Assembly: GCA_041392805.1 (NCBI GenBank)
Contig: JAWKLJ010000001.1
Location: 1,922,001-1,986,000 of the forward strand
Reading direction: 5' to 3'
DNA: 64,000 bases
Source: Saprospiraceae bacterium
GTDB taxonomy: Bacteria; Bacteroidota; Bacteroidia; Chitinophagales; Saprospiraceae
Position numbers and translations under genes: made by a program. The notes below the pieces were generated by a model, which saw only the letters and a program-made list of their open reading frames with translations, had not been told where the DNA came from and did no database searches. This document shows, one piece after another, positions 25,283-32,880 of the stretch (its first letter is position 1; every line of letters begins with the position of its first letter).

Positions 25283-26197
25283 ATGGATTCGGACCAACAA
25301 ATAAACAGCCTAAAATCCAAACTCAATACCCTGGCCAGGGTCCATTCTCACCTGGAACAGCTGAAGCAAACTAAAAATAAATTAGAACTATTACGGAGAC
25401 AATTGGCTCAAAAAGTGGAAAAAGAATTTACGGATTATGAGCAAGTAAGGGTTCAAAATGAAAAAGCACTACGGAACCTGTTTTTGTTACCTGACGATGA
25501 GCTACTCGAAAAGGAAAAACAGGAATATTTCGAAGCGGTCATGGCTTTTAGAAAGGTGGAAAAAGAAATGAGCCTAATTGACTTTGAAGTCAGCATTTTA
25601 CAAGAGAAATTACAAGAAGAAAACACTTTAAAAAACACCTTAAAAGATCTTCTGCAAGCAAAGGAGAGCCAAATTACAAGTCCTACCCCCGACCAGAAAG
25701 ACCTGCAAAGTCGGCTGGATCGGCAGGAGGCCATCATTGAAGCCCTGGAAGCGGTTAATCAAAAAGGGCAAGACGGGTTGGTCCGCCTGGAAGAAATTCA
25801 TGAAGCACTACATCAAATTGAATTGACCAAAAAGACCGTGAAAGAAAGGACATATCAAGAGAAACAAATAAATAGAGAATTGACTATTATCAATCAGCAT
25901 TTGGCTCAATTACAAATAGATTTTACGATGATGGAGGCCGAATGGCTGGCTTACTACAAACTAGCGGATTCGCCTGAGGCTCACTTGCCTTATTGGGAAC
26001 AAAGACTTGGACTGCTTCGCCAATTCTCCGGTAATTTCATTGCCAAACTAACGGGAGGACTCCTGCAGCAAAAATTATATCATCGGAGCAAAAAGGAAGT
26101 CATTCAACTAAAATATGAACTCAAAATGCTCTTGAAAGAGCACCGTTTTCTGATCGAAGAGCAGAAAGCTGTTCGCAAGCATATGCCAAAGAGCTGA
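25283..26197 (+). CDS. Coiled-coil hypothetical protein
   Basis: 304 residues, almost wholly heptad-rich helices (for example LKQTKNKLELLRRQLAQKVEK and QEAIIEALEAVNQKGQDGL). There is no signal peptide or membrane segment. It is translated 3 bp after the membrane protein gene and 19 bp before an AraC regulator, so it probably belongs to that operon. It may act as a scaffold or dimerising partner. No family was recognised. Confidence 0.65.
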   Translation: MDSDQQINSLKSKLNTLARVHSHLEQLKQTKNKLELLRRQLAQKVEKEFTDYEQVRVQNEKALRNLFLLPDDELLEKEKQEYFEAVMAFRKVEKEMSLIDFEVSILQEKLQEENTLKNTLKDLLQAKESQITSPTPDQKDLQSRLDRQEAIIEALEAVNQKGQDGLVRLEEIHEALHQIELTKKTVKERTYQEKQINRELTIINQHLAQLQIDFTMMEAEWLAYYKLADSPEAHLPYWEQRLGLLRQFSGNFIAKLTGGLLQQKLYHRSKKEVIQLKYELKMLLKEHRFLIEEQKAVRKHMPKS

Positions 26198-26216
26198 ACA
26201 AGATTAATAACGCAAA

Positions 26217-27080
26217 ATGGGAGACCATCCATCCTACCAAAATTTCATTCTCCAATCCCAGGCTCGCCAATACAGCTGGTCGGGTGAAAGCTTTTTGTCT
26301 ATCAAATCCTTTTATAATGGAGCGGCCCATTATCGTATTGGAAAACGACATTATGACATCGGAGAAAAGGATTATTTGGTCTTGAATGAATGCACCCATT
26401 ATGACATGGAGATCGATTCTAGGCAAGCTACGCAATCCTTTTGCTTGTTTTTTGATCCGGCTTTTGTACAAAAAGTAGGTGCCGCTATACTTGCATCGGA
26501 AGAGAAGTGCTTGGATTTTGCTTTTCCCAATGAAAATGGCGTTTCTTTTTTGGAAAGGAAATATAGGCAGGAGGGCGAGGTCTCAAAACTGCTTTTGCTT
26601 GCCAATCAGCAAATGACATGGCGAAAGGATGACCTGCTTTGGCAAGAACAATTGTTCCACCAGCTACTCAAAGCCTTATTTTTTCAAAACCATAGGGCTA
26701 TAAAAGAAGCGAATCAACTCTCTTTTGCCAAAGCGGCTACCAGAGAAGAAATCTACCGACGACTCTATTTTGCCAAGGATTACATGGATGCTAATTTCAC
26801 TGCCCCGCTGAGTTTGGAAGACATTGCAGCGGTAGCGCAACTGTCGTCCAATCATTTTTTGAGAACCTTTAAGCAGCTTTTTCGTACGAGTCCATCCCAG
26901 TACATTGCCCATTTGCGCATGCAAAAAGCTTATCAATTGCTGCAGGATTCCAACGAAAGTATTTCAACGATTGTTTATACCGCTGGCTATTCAAGCTTGA
27001 GCAATTTTAGTTGGGAATTCAAAAAACATTTTGGACTTTCTCCTTCTGATTACCGAAAAAAGGTGATTCATAGGAAATAG
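26217..27080 (+). CDS. AraC-family transcriptional regulator
   Basis: 287 residues. The N-terminal about 170 residues have a cupin-like feel (HYDIGEKDYLVLNECTHYDM). The C-terminal about 100 residues form the AraC DNA-binding domain: PLSLEDIAAVAQLSSNHFLRTF and STIVYTAGYSSLSNFSWEFKKHFGLSPSDYR, both helix-turn-helix units complete. No membrane segment. It lies 19 bp after the coiled-coil gene and may be the operon's own regulator. Confidence 0.88.
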   Translation: MGDHPSYQNFILQSQARQYSWSGESFLSIKSFYNGAAHYRIGKRHYDIGEKDYLVLNECTHYDMEIDSRQATQSFCLFFDPAFVQKVGAAILASEEKCLDFAFPNENGVSFLERKYRQEGEVSKLLLLANQQMTWRKDDLLWQEQLFHQLLKALFFQNHRAIKEANQLSFAKAATREEIYRRLYFAKDYMDANFTAPLSLEDIAAVAQLSSNHFLRTFKQLFRTSPSQYIAHLRMQKAYQLLQDSNESISTIVYTAGYSSLSNFSWEFKKHFGLSPSDYRKKVIHRK

Positions 27081-27097
27081 GAAGGTATCCAGCCATT

Positions 27098-27105
27098 TAT
27101 CTTTG
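27098..27105 (+). promoter_or_regulatory. Predicted -7 box upstream of the ankyrin gene
   Basis: TATCTTTG, 33 bp upstream of ATG 27139 and just after the AraC stop codon. No TTG is present at the usual -33 spacing. Confidence 0.35.
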
Positions 27106-27138
27106 AGAATCTTTAGTTCCTCTTACACAAACCAGCAT

Positions 27139-27816
27139 ATGACTAGTAAAATTGACCATATCCCAGCCCTTAAAATCCTACTCCAGGAAAGAGACAGCGA
27201 TAAGCTTTTAGCTTTTTTGGCAGAAAACCCTAGTGTTGTTAGCCAAGGTGATCGTAATCATACCTCTGGCTTACTTTTGATTGCTTATAGCCATCTTCCC
27301 ATAGTATTGGAAAAAGCAATTGCTTTAAAACCTTCATTTAACCTCTTTGAAGCGGCCACTTGCGGGCGATTGGAACAGGTCAAGGAAAACCTCGCAGGTA
27401 AAACAGCGGAAATTAACAGCCACGCGTCGGATGGTTTTACGGCGCTATCCCTGGCCGCCTTTTTCAGCCAATTAGAGGTAGTTAAATACCTCTTGGAACA
27501 GGGCGCTGATCCGAATATTGCGGCCAAAAATCCGTCCAACATAGCGCCTATCCACGCGGCTGTGGCAGCCAATCATTTGGGCATTTGTGAACTATTGGTG
27601 CAACATGGTGCTAATGTAAATCTTTCCCAAACCCAAGGCGTCAGGCCATTACATGCTGCGGCACATCGTGGCAACCTAGCTATGGTTCAACTGCTAGTGG
27701 AAGCGGGGGCTGAAGTAAATGCTCAAATGGAGAATGGTGACACAGCATTGGATTTTGCTGAAAAAGATGGACATGAGGAGGTGAAGCAGTATTTACGCGT
27801 CTTTCCTGATCACTAA
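27139..27816 (+). CDS. Ankyrin-repeat protein
   Basis: 225 residues, soluble. Ankyrin repeats are clear from about residue 90 on: DGFTALSLAAFFSQLEVVKYL, APIHAAVAANHLGICELLVQHGANVN, RPLHAAAHRGNLAMVQLLVEAGAEVN and GDTALDFAEKDGHEEV. The N-terminal 80 residues look like degenerate repeats. It is likely a protein-binding adaptor of unknown target. ATG 27139 was chosen over a TTG 36 bp upstream. Its 3' end overlaps the convergent methyltransferase gene by 24 bp. Confidence 0.88.
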   Translation: MTSKIDHIPALKILLQERDSDKLLAFLAENPSVVSQGDRNHTSGLLLIAYSHLPIVLEKAIALKPSFNLFEAATCGRLEQVKENLAGKTAEINSHASDGFTALSLAAFFSQLEVVKYLLEQGADPNIAAKNPSNIAPIHAAVAANHLGICELLVQHGANVNLSQTQGVRPLHAAAHRGNLAMVQLLVEAGAEVNAQMENGDTALDFAEKDGHEEVKQYLRVFPDH

Positions 27817-28644
27817 TAAATAATAATCCCATAAACCCTGGCGGTAAGTGCGGTATTGGGCCAACCCGGTCTTATAATGTATTTTGGAAAAATGCGTTGC
27901 ATCATAGAATAGGTTATAAACTTTGGTGCCTATCCTCCCTGCAAGCGCAGCCCAATAGATGCGGCGGACCGACCGTTTTATGTCCTTTGTGACATTTCGT
28001 ATGGTCTGTACCTGAAAATTATATTTCACGTAGCATCGTTCCAGTTCTGCGATGGTCATGATATCTGAAATAGCCCAGCCATTGAGCATGGTTTGCATAT
28101 CCTTTTCGAGTGCGATGGCATAGGGCTTGGGTTTAAAACAGTCGGCAATTAGCAACTTACCGCCTGGTTTCAGGATCCGATTGGCTTCTTGGAAGAAAAG
28201 ATGTTTGTCTTGGGCCGTCTGGATGCTTTCTATAGCCCAAATCACATCGAAACTATGGCCGGGAAAGCCCGTATTGAGATAATCTTTCTGCTCAAATTGT
28301 ACCAGGTGGCTTACACCATGTTTTTCCGCATAAGCCGTGGCCGTGGCGGCTTGCCTTTTACTTAAGGTGATCCCCTTTACCTGGCAACCAAGTTCCTTTG
28401 CCAAAAAAATGCTACTACCGCCTACCCCGCAACCTGCATCTAAGACCACATCTGTTGGTTTTATTTCACCTAATGCCATCAATTGGCGGTTGGTATTAAG
28501 CACCGACTCCTTCAGGTTTTTAGTGTGTTCGTCCCAAATCCCATAATGCAAACCCATACTTTCATCAAGCTCCCACCACATCCGGTAATGCGGCTCAGTG
28601 TGGTCATAGTAATCTTCAACGTCCTTATTCGTAAAAGTCTTCAT
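27793..28644 (-). CDS. SAM-dependent methyltransferase (class I)
   Basis: 283 residues. SAM motif I is VVLDAGCGVGGSSIFLAK at about 65, followed by GITLSKRQAATA, FDVIWAIESIQTAQDK and LKPGGKLLIADCF. The combined pattern resembles small-molecule methyltransferases of the tocopherol/cyclopropane-synthase type, which act on lipids or quinones; the substrate is unknown. The start at 28644 (MKTFTNKDVEDYYD) was chosen over an upstream ATG at 28668. Confidence 0.85.
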   Translation of the reverse strand: MKTFTNKDVEDYYDHTEPHYRMWWELDESMGLHYGIWDEHTKNLKESVLNTNRQLMALGEIKPTDVVLDAGCGVGGSSIFLAKELGCQVKGITLSKRQAATATAYAEKHGVSHLVQFEQKDYLNTGFPGHSFDVIWAIESIQTAQDKHLFFQEANRILKPGGKLLIADCFKPKPYAIALEKDMQTMLNGWAISDIMTIAELERCYVKYNFQVQTIRNVTKDIKRSVRRIYWAALAGRIGTKVYNLFYDATHFSKIHYKTGLAQYRTYRQGLWDYYLLVIRKDA

Positions 28645-28800
28645 ATTTCGCAGTATTATAATCGTCAATTGCGCTAGCCATAAATATAAGTTGTCCTATG
28701 ACCTTTGCGATGGCAGGTATCTAGCAGTCTGTTGGAGAAAGATTGCTAGGTTTTCCAATTCATCCGTAAACCTAAGCTATTTCTATCACATTCTCCCTTA

Positions 28801-29340
28801 CTAGGATAAAGTTCTTTCTGGTGTTTCTTTGGCGGCAAAGCTCGCCCATAAAGATGCGGTCATTTTGCCGATCATAGCACCTTCTGCTCGTTCAAAAGAC
28901 AATTCCCGAACCATATTCATGTCTTTCCACATCAGCTTGTACCCTTTAGTTTGTCGGACAGGCTGTACCAAGCGTTGAAAACGCACCTTTTCCTCCGCCG
29001 TCGCCTGACGCCGTTCCCCTAGGCGGCCATACAAACGAATAGCTGGCGGTCGCTCAAAACGTCCCCATAAAATCGATTTCAACCAGAACCATTTATTGGT
29101 ATTCACGGCTAAAACACAAACCCTTTGCCCTACTTCGCCAAAGCGGGCAAAGGAACTGGTAAATTGTTCAAAAAAGAAACCACTCGGTTCATTATTCAGC
29201 ATAAAGGAACCGATAGGTATAGGCCGGGGATAGCCTTCGTTATCCACAACGGTCAACACGAAATGTGAATTGGAGCGTCTGCTTTCGTGAAAATGCCTTC
29301 TAATCCGATTCCACTCTTTTTGAATTGGTATGATCTTCAT
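28801..29340 (-). CDS. Pyridoxamine 5'-phosphate oxidase-like (split-barrel flavin-type) protein
   Basis: 179 residues, soluble, with the split-barrel pattern HFVLTVVDNEGYPRPIPIG near the N-terminus and GQRVCVLAVNTNKWFWLK in the middle. Members bind FMN, F420 or haem; which cofactor applies here is not decided. The gene is 55 bp downstream of the TetR gene on the same strand. A perfect palindrome in that gap probably serves as the TetR operator, so the protein is the likely regulated output. Confidence 0.7.
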   Translation of the reverse strand: MKIIPIQKEWNRIRRHFHESRRSNSHFVLTVVDNEGYPRPIPIGSFMLNNEPSGFFFEQFTSSFARFGEVGQRVCVLAVNTNKWFWLKSILWGRFERPPAIRLYGRLGERRQATAEEKVRFQRLVQPVRQTKGYKLMWKDMNMVRELSFERAEGAMIGKMTASLWASFAAKETPERTLS

Positions 29341-29357
29341 GTATTATTGAATTTAAA

Positions 29358-29380
29358 ACATACCATACAATACGGTATGT
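29358..29380. promoter_or_regulatory. Probable TetR operator (palindrome ACATACC-N9-GGTATGT)
   Basis: Perfect 7-bp arms at 29358-29364 and 29374-29380 around ATACAATAC, 17 bp upstream of the oxidoreductase ATG. The half-site with flank (GGTATGTTTT) recurs just upstream of the TetR promoter at 29983-29992. The palindrome overlaps a near-consensus minus-strand -7 sequence (TATGTTTT), fitting repression. Confidence 0.65.
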
Positions 29381-29395
29381 AATATAATAAAAAAA

Positions 29396-29944
29396 TTATT
29401 CTCGTTTTAAATCATTTTCCACCAATTGCCCATACTTCTTATAAATATCACTCACCCGTCGACCAAACTTCCCAGGAAACAGCTGCTGAGCGCCAATTAA
29501 AATAGCATATTCTAATTCCGCCATAATGACTGCTTCTTTTTTGTCATAACCTTTCCCTGCAAAAATATCAGTCAGGTAAGCCAGCCGCGTTTGATCTACC
29601 CGCTCCAAGTACCCCTTGACGGTCGGCTGATAAAATCCCCAAGAACGGATAGCTGCTTCTATCGACTGATCTCCCTTTAAAACCAGCTGATTCAACACCT
29701 CCATGCGTTCATCAGGGCTTTCCTTTTGATCCGCTTTTAAGATAAAATAGCGGGTATTGTCCTGCTCCCACTTCTCCATAAGGGCTTCTACATAATTATC
29801 GATGCTGGTAAAATGATGGTAAAAAGATCCCCTGGTGACCTTCAATCGCTCACACAGGTACAAAATTCGAAGTTTGTCTTGTGCAAATTCGGATAAAATT
29901 TTAAAGCCTTCAGCGAGCCAGTCTTCTTTGGATAATCTTGCCAT
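29396..29944 (-). CDS. TetR-family transcriptional regulator
   Basis: 182 residues. The N-terminal helix-turn-helix has LCERLKVTRGSFYHHFTSIDNY at about 30-50, the standard TetR recognition region. The C-terminal helical ligand domain is variable. It probably represses itself and the downstream flavin-type protein through the GGTATGT sites. Its own promoter appears to end 4 bp before the ATG, suggesting a leaderless message. Confidence 0.9.
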   Translation of the reverse strand: MARLSKEDWLAEGFKILSEFAQDKLRILYLCERLKVTRGSFYHHFTSIDNYVEALMEKWEQDNTRYFILKADQKESPDERMEVLNQLVLKGDQSIEAAIRSWGFYQPTVKGYLERVDQTRLAYLTDIFAGKGYDKKEAVIMAELEYAILIGAQQLFPGKFGRRVSDIYKKYGQLVENDLKRE

Positions 29945-29948
29945 AGGA

Positions 29949-29989
29949 CAAAGATAAGTTTTTTAACCAAACAATACAATAGGGTATGT
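29949..29989 (-). promoter_or_regulatory. TetR gene promoter with adjacent operator half-site
   Basis: On the minus strand a TTG (29979-29977) is followed after 20 bp by TATCTTTG (29956-29949), a textbook Bacteroidota -33/-7 pair. The half-site GGTATGT (29983-29989 on the plus strand) abuts the -33 element. The start codon A is at 29944. Confidence 0.6.
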
Positions 29990-30080
29990 TTTATATTGAT
30001 AATAATCATCCCTTTACATGACCAAATGCAACGCATGGGTAGGTACTTCACCCTAATTTTGAAATGGGTAATACTATATC

Positions 30081-30267
30081 TGGACTTTTGGCATTCGCTG
30101 TTTTGAAGGCGGAAATCGGAAGGTGGAAGGTGGAAATGGGAACTCGGAAAGACTCAGTGTGCAATTTTCCGATCCCGACCGCTGGTACGGGATTTCGCTT
30201 TACTCAACTTCCTACTTCTCACTTCTAGCCTGGAAAACAGAGGATTACCAAAAGCGTCAAAAGTCCA
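30081..30267. repeat. 187-bp MITE-like element, TGGACTTTTG termini (copy 1)
   Basis: Begins TGGACTTTTG and ends with the exact reverse complement CAAAAGTCCA (30258-30267). Internal words are shared with the element at 44046-44196, which is in the opposite orientation: CATTCGCTGTTTTGAAGGCGG here against its reverse complement there, plus AAAGCGTCAAAAGTCC at the other end. No ORF of note. It fills the 357-bp gap between TetR and the DUF4783 gene. Confidence 0.7.
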
Positions 30268-30301
30268 ACCTATATGCCTATTATTCATAAAACCAGAAGT
30301 C

Positions 30302-30703
30302 ATGAAATTATTAATCGGCTCTAGCTTCGTAGGTCTGCTCTTGATCGGCCTGACGGCCATCTTCTGGACCCAGGAAGCTTCCACTAAAGCGATTGTTGAA
30401 GGGTGGAAACAAGGAGATGCGAGTGTTATCGCCGCCTATTTTGGCAATGAAGTGGAGCTAAGGCTTCCACAGGTAGATGATAGCTATGATAAAATCGCTG
30501 CCAAAACTAAACTTGAAGCGTTTTTTGTAGCCTATCCCACTGTCGCATTTAACGTATTGCACGAAGGAGAGTCCCCTACTAAAGAGGGGAAATACATCAT
30601 AGGATTATTGGAAACAAAAATGGCGAACTTTCGAATTTACCTATTTCTTAAGAACGAAAAGATTATACAAATAGAAGCACGACCAGAAGAAAAAGAGCTT
30701 TAA
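30302..30703 (+). CDS. DUF4783-type exported protein
   Basis: 133 residues. The N-terminal hydrophobic segment (LLIGSSFVGLLLIGLTAIFW) is followed by an NTF2-like fold: IVEGWKQGDASVIAAYFGNEVEL, then a β-rich half ending EKIIQIEARPE. This matches the DUF4783 family of small Bacteroidota proteins, function unknown. It is immediately followed by an inverted-repeat element. Confidence 0.72.
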   Translation: MKLLIGSSFVGLLLIGLTAIFWTQEASTKAIVEGWKQGDASVIAAYFGNEVELRLPQVDDSYDKIAAKTKLEAFFVAYPTVAFNVLHEGESPTKEGKYIIGLLETKMANFRIYLFLKNEKIIQIEARPEEKEL

Positions 30704-30710
30704 TTCCTAC

Positions 30711-30899
30711 TTAGTAATGATCAAAAAATAACTTCTCGATTTTGCTTATGATCTTTCGGCACCATACTTCGTTATTTTTTTCAGCCGTAGCGCTGCTATG
30801 CCTTCAAAAAATGCCTTCCCGAAGTAAATTCGGGACAAGCTGTCTGGCACCAAAATCTCTATTTCAAAATGCGGAACTTATTCTTTGTCCATTACTTAA
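30711..30899. repeat. 189-bp MITE-like element, TTAGTAATG termini (copy 1)
   Basis: Left end TTAGTAATGATCAAAAAATA (30711-30730) is matched at the right end (30875-30899) in reverse complement, 20 of 25 positions. Read in reverse, the interior resembles the element at 48738-48950: a CCAGACA...GCTTGTyCCGAA..TTCGG module and AACGmAGTATGGTG. The right end lies 11 bp before the ATG of the CBM48-like gene, so the element forms that operon's upstream region. Confidence 0.75.
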
Positions 30900-30910
30900 A
30901 ATCAAACATT

Positions 30911-31225
30911 ATGGGACTTAAAAAACAATTTCTCAAAAGCCGACCAGTCTGCAAAGTAACCTTTACACTACCCAAGGAAGCCATTAATAATGCCAAAGAG
31001 ATAAAAATAGTTGGGGATTTTAATGACTGGGATTGGGAAAAGGGTACGCCTATGAAATTGAAAGATGATGCCTATGCTGCTATCATCGAACTAGAAAAAG
31101 GCAACCAATATGAATTTAGATACCAACTAGACAACCAAGGTTGGGTCAACGATTGGGAGGCAGATGGTTATCATGCGACGCCCTACGGGGTGGATAATTC
31201 CGTGGTGTATACTTTTGAAAAATAA
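30911..31225 (+). CDS. Small CBM48/isoamylase-N-type glycogen-binding-like protein
   Basis: 104 residues, essentially one early-set Ig-like domain: CKVTFTLPKEA, VGDFNDWDWEKGTPM, then QYEFRYQLDNQGWVNDWEAD and NSVVYTFEK. The WDWEKGTPM..G.YEFRY pattern is that of AMPK-type glycogen-binding (CBM48) domains. No catalytic part. ATG 30911 was chosen because the longer in-frame ORF begins inside the inverted-repeat element. It lies 14 bp before the formate dehydrogenase genes, so it may be co-expressed with them. Confidence 0.82.
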   Translation: MGLKKQFLKSRPVCKVTFTLPKEAINNAKEIKIVGDFNDWDWEKGTPMKLKDDAYAAIIELEKGNQYEFRYQLDNQGWVNDWEADGYHATPYGVDNSVVYTFEK

Positions 31226-31239
31226 ACCTTCACTAATTT

Positions 31240-32880
31240 ATGTCCAAAAACCTGAGCTGGCTCTCCAGTCGACAAGGCTTGGTCAGTAGCTTTTTTGAAC
31301 AATTGCAAAAAGGGGCGGAAGCCACTGGTGCGCCAGATAAAGCCTATTTGCAGCAATTGGCCCAATCGTCTTTGATGGGCGAGGCCAATACCTTGGGGGC
31401 TGCCTCCTTCTATGATTTTTTGAAGCCGGAGAACAAAGGAAAAAAGGCTTATATCTGTAATGGCAGTGCGTGCCTTCTTGCTGGTCAACAAGATACCGTC
31501 AAAAAGGCACTCCAGCCTTTTTTTGCAGAAAGCGAAATCGGCGAAATGACTTGCCTGGGGCGTTGCCATGAAAATGCCGCTTTTCATATTAATGGCACTA
31601 ATTTTTCGGGCACAGCCATCACTCATTTACCAGAAATTTTAAAATCCCCCGATCAGCGTTTTTCTGGTGATTCCTATGCTAGTGGGGTCTTCGCTCAAAA
31701 AGCGGTCTTACTGCAGCCAAACACACCTCTCCGCCAATACTATCAGCTGTGGAAAAAGTGTCTGGCCCAGTCCAGTGAAGCGATTTTAGCGGAGGTTTTG
31801 GCAGCCAACCTGCGTGGTAGAGGCGGTGCGGGCTTTCCCATTGGACTAAAACTGGAAGCTTGTCGACAAGCCAAAGGTGCCCAGAAGTATATCATCTGTA
31901 ATGCCGATGAAGGGGATCCTGGTTCTTATTCCGATCGATTCCTTTTAGAGGAGCACCCACATGCTATTTTGTTTGGGATGCTGGTGTGCGGATATATAAC
32001 TGGCGCGGATCAGGGCATCTTATATATTCGCGGAGAATATCCCGAAGCGATTCAAAAAATAAAAAAAGCGATCCACGATTTCGAGGACCTTGCGATGGCG
32101 ACAAGTTATCGTTTTGATTTTAAAGTGGTCAAAGGGTCAGGTTCCTACATTTGTGGAGAAGAGACCGCCTTGATCTCCTCCATTGAAGGCCAACGCCCTG
32201 AAGTCAGGCTAAGGCCTCCCTTCCCTACCGAATCAGGTTTGTTCAATTGCCCTACGCTGGTGAATAATGTCGAAACACTAGCCAATTTGCACTTCCTGCT
32301 TGAAAATGGCGCAGCAGCCTACAGAAAACTTGGAACGGCCTCCTCTTCTGGCACTAAATTGGTTTGCCTGGATAGCTTTTTTAATCGGCCAGGTGTGTAT
32401 GAAGTGGAATTTGGCACCCCTTTAAGCACGATTATTGAGCAGCTGGGGGAAGGATTCAAGGCACCCGTCAAGGCCTTACATATCGGTGGGCCTTTGGGCG
32501 GATTGGTCCCCAGGGACCTTTGGTCGCAACTCACTTTGGATTTTGAAGCCTTTAGCCAAAAGGGGTTTCAATTGGGGCATGGGAGTTTCCTCTCCATTCC
32601 GGAATCTTTTCCGATCATTCGTTACCTCGAACATTTATTTGCTTTTACGGCCCATGAGTCTTGCGGAAAGTGTTTTCCCTGCCGACTGGGTAGTCAAAGA
32701 GGAATGGAGATTTTGCAGCAAGCCCAACATCAAGGAGATCAGATTGATAGGGCCTTATTTGATGATTTACTAGAAACCTTGGAAATAGGGTCGCTATGTG
32801 GATTGGGCAGTGGTTTGCCGGTTCCGGTACGAAACATTTTAACCTATTTTTCTGAGGAGCTGAAGCCTTATTTCTTATGA
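31240..32880 (+). CDS. NAD-dependent formate dehydrogenase, beta (NuoE/NuoF-like) subunit
   Basis: 546 residues. The N-terminal thioredoxin-like NuoE part has 2Fe-2S cysteines in CNGSAC and CLGRC. The NuoF part follows, with the FMN/NADH region LRGRGGAGFPIGLKLEA and CNADEGDPGSYSDR, then GSYICGEETALISSIEG. The C-terminal 4Fe-4S ligands are ESCGKCFPCR and a later Cys in GSLCGLG. It passes electrons from the alpha subunit to NAD. Its stop overlaps the alpha subunit start by 4 bp, a tight operon. A NADH-hydrogenase or complex I subunit is excluded by the partner's formate-dehydrogenase motifs. Confidence 0.9.
   Translation: MSKNLSWLSSRQGLVSSFFEQLQKGAEATGAPDKAYLQQLAQSSLMGEANTLGAASFYDFLKPENKGKKAYICNGSACLLAGQQDTVKKALQPFFAESEIGEMTCLGRCHENAAFHINGTNFSGTAITHLPEILKSPDQRFSGDSYASGVFAQKAVLLQPNTPLRQYYQLWKKCLAQSSEAILAEVLAANLRGRGGAGFPIGLKLEACRQAKGAQKYIICNADEGDPGSYSDRFLLEEHPHAILFGMLVCGYITGADQGILYIRGEYPEAIQKIKKAIHDFEDLAMATSYRFDFKVVKGSGSYICGEETALISSIEGQRPEVRLRPPFPTESGLFNCPTLVNNVETLANLHFLLENGAAAYRKLGTASSSGTKLVCLDSFFNRPGVYEVEFGTPLSTIIEQLGEGFKAPVKALHIGGPLGGLVPRDLWSQLTLDFEAFSQKGFQLGHGSFLSIPESFPIIRYLEHLFAFTAHESCGKCFPCRLGSQRGMEILQQAQHQGDQIDRALFDDLLETLEIGSLCGLGSGLPVPVRNILTYFSEELKPYFL

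Noticed and set aside
31183..31626. 147-residue antisense frame over the start of the formate dehydrogenase beta gene
   Set aside because: The sense gene has clear NuoE/NuoF motifs; the antisense frame has none.
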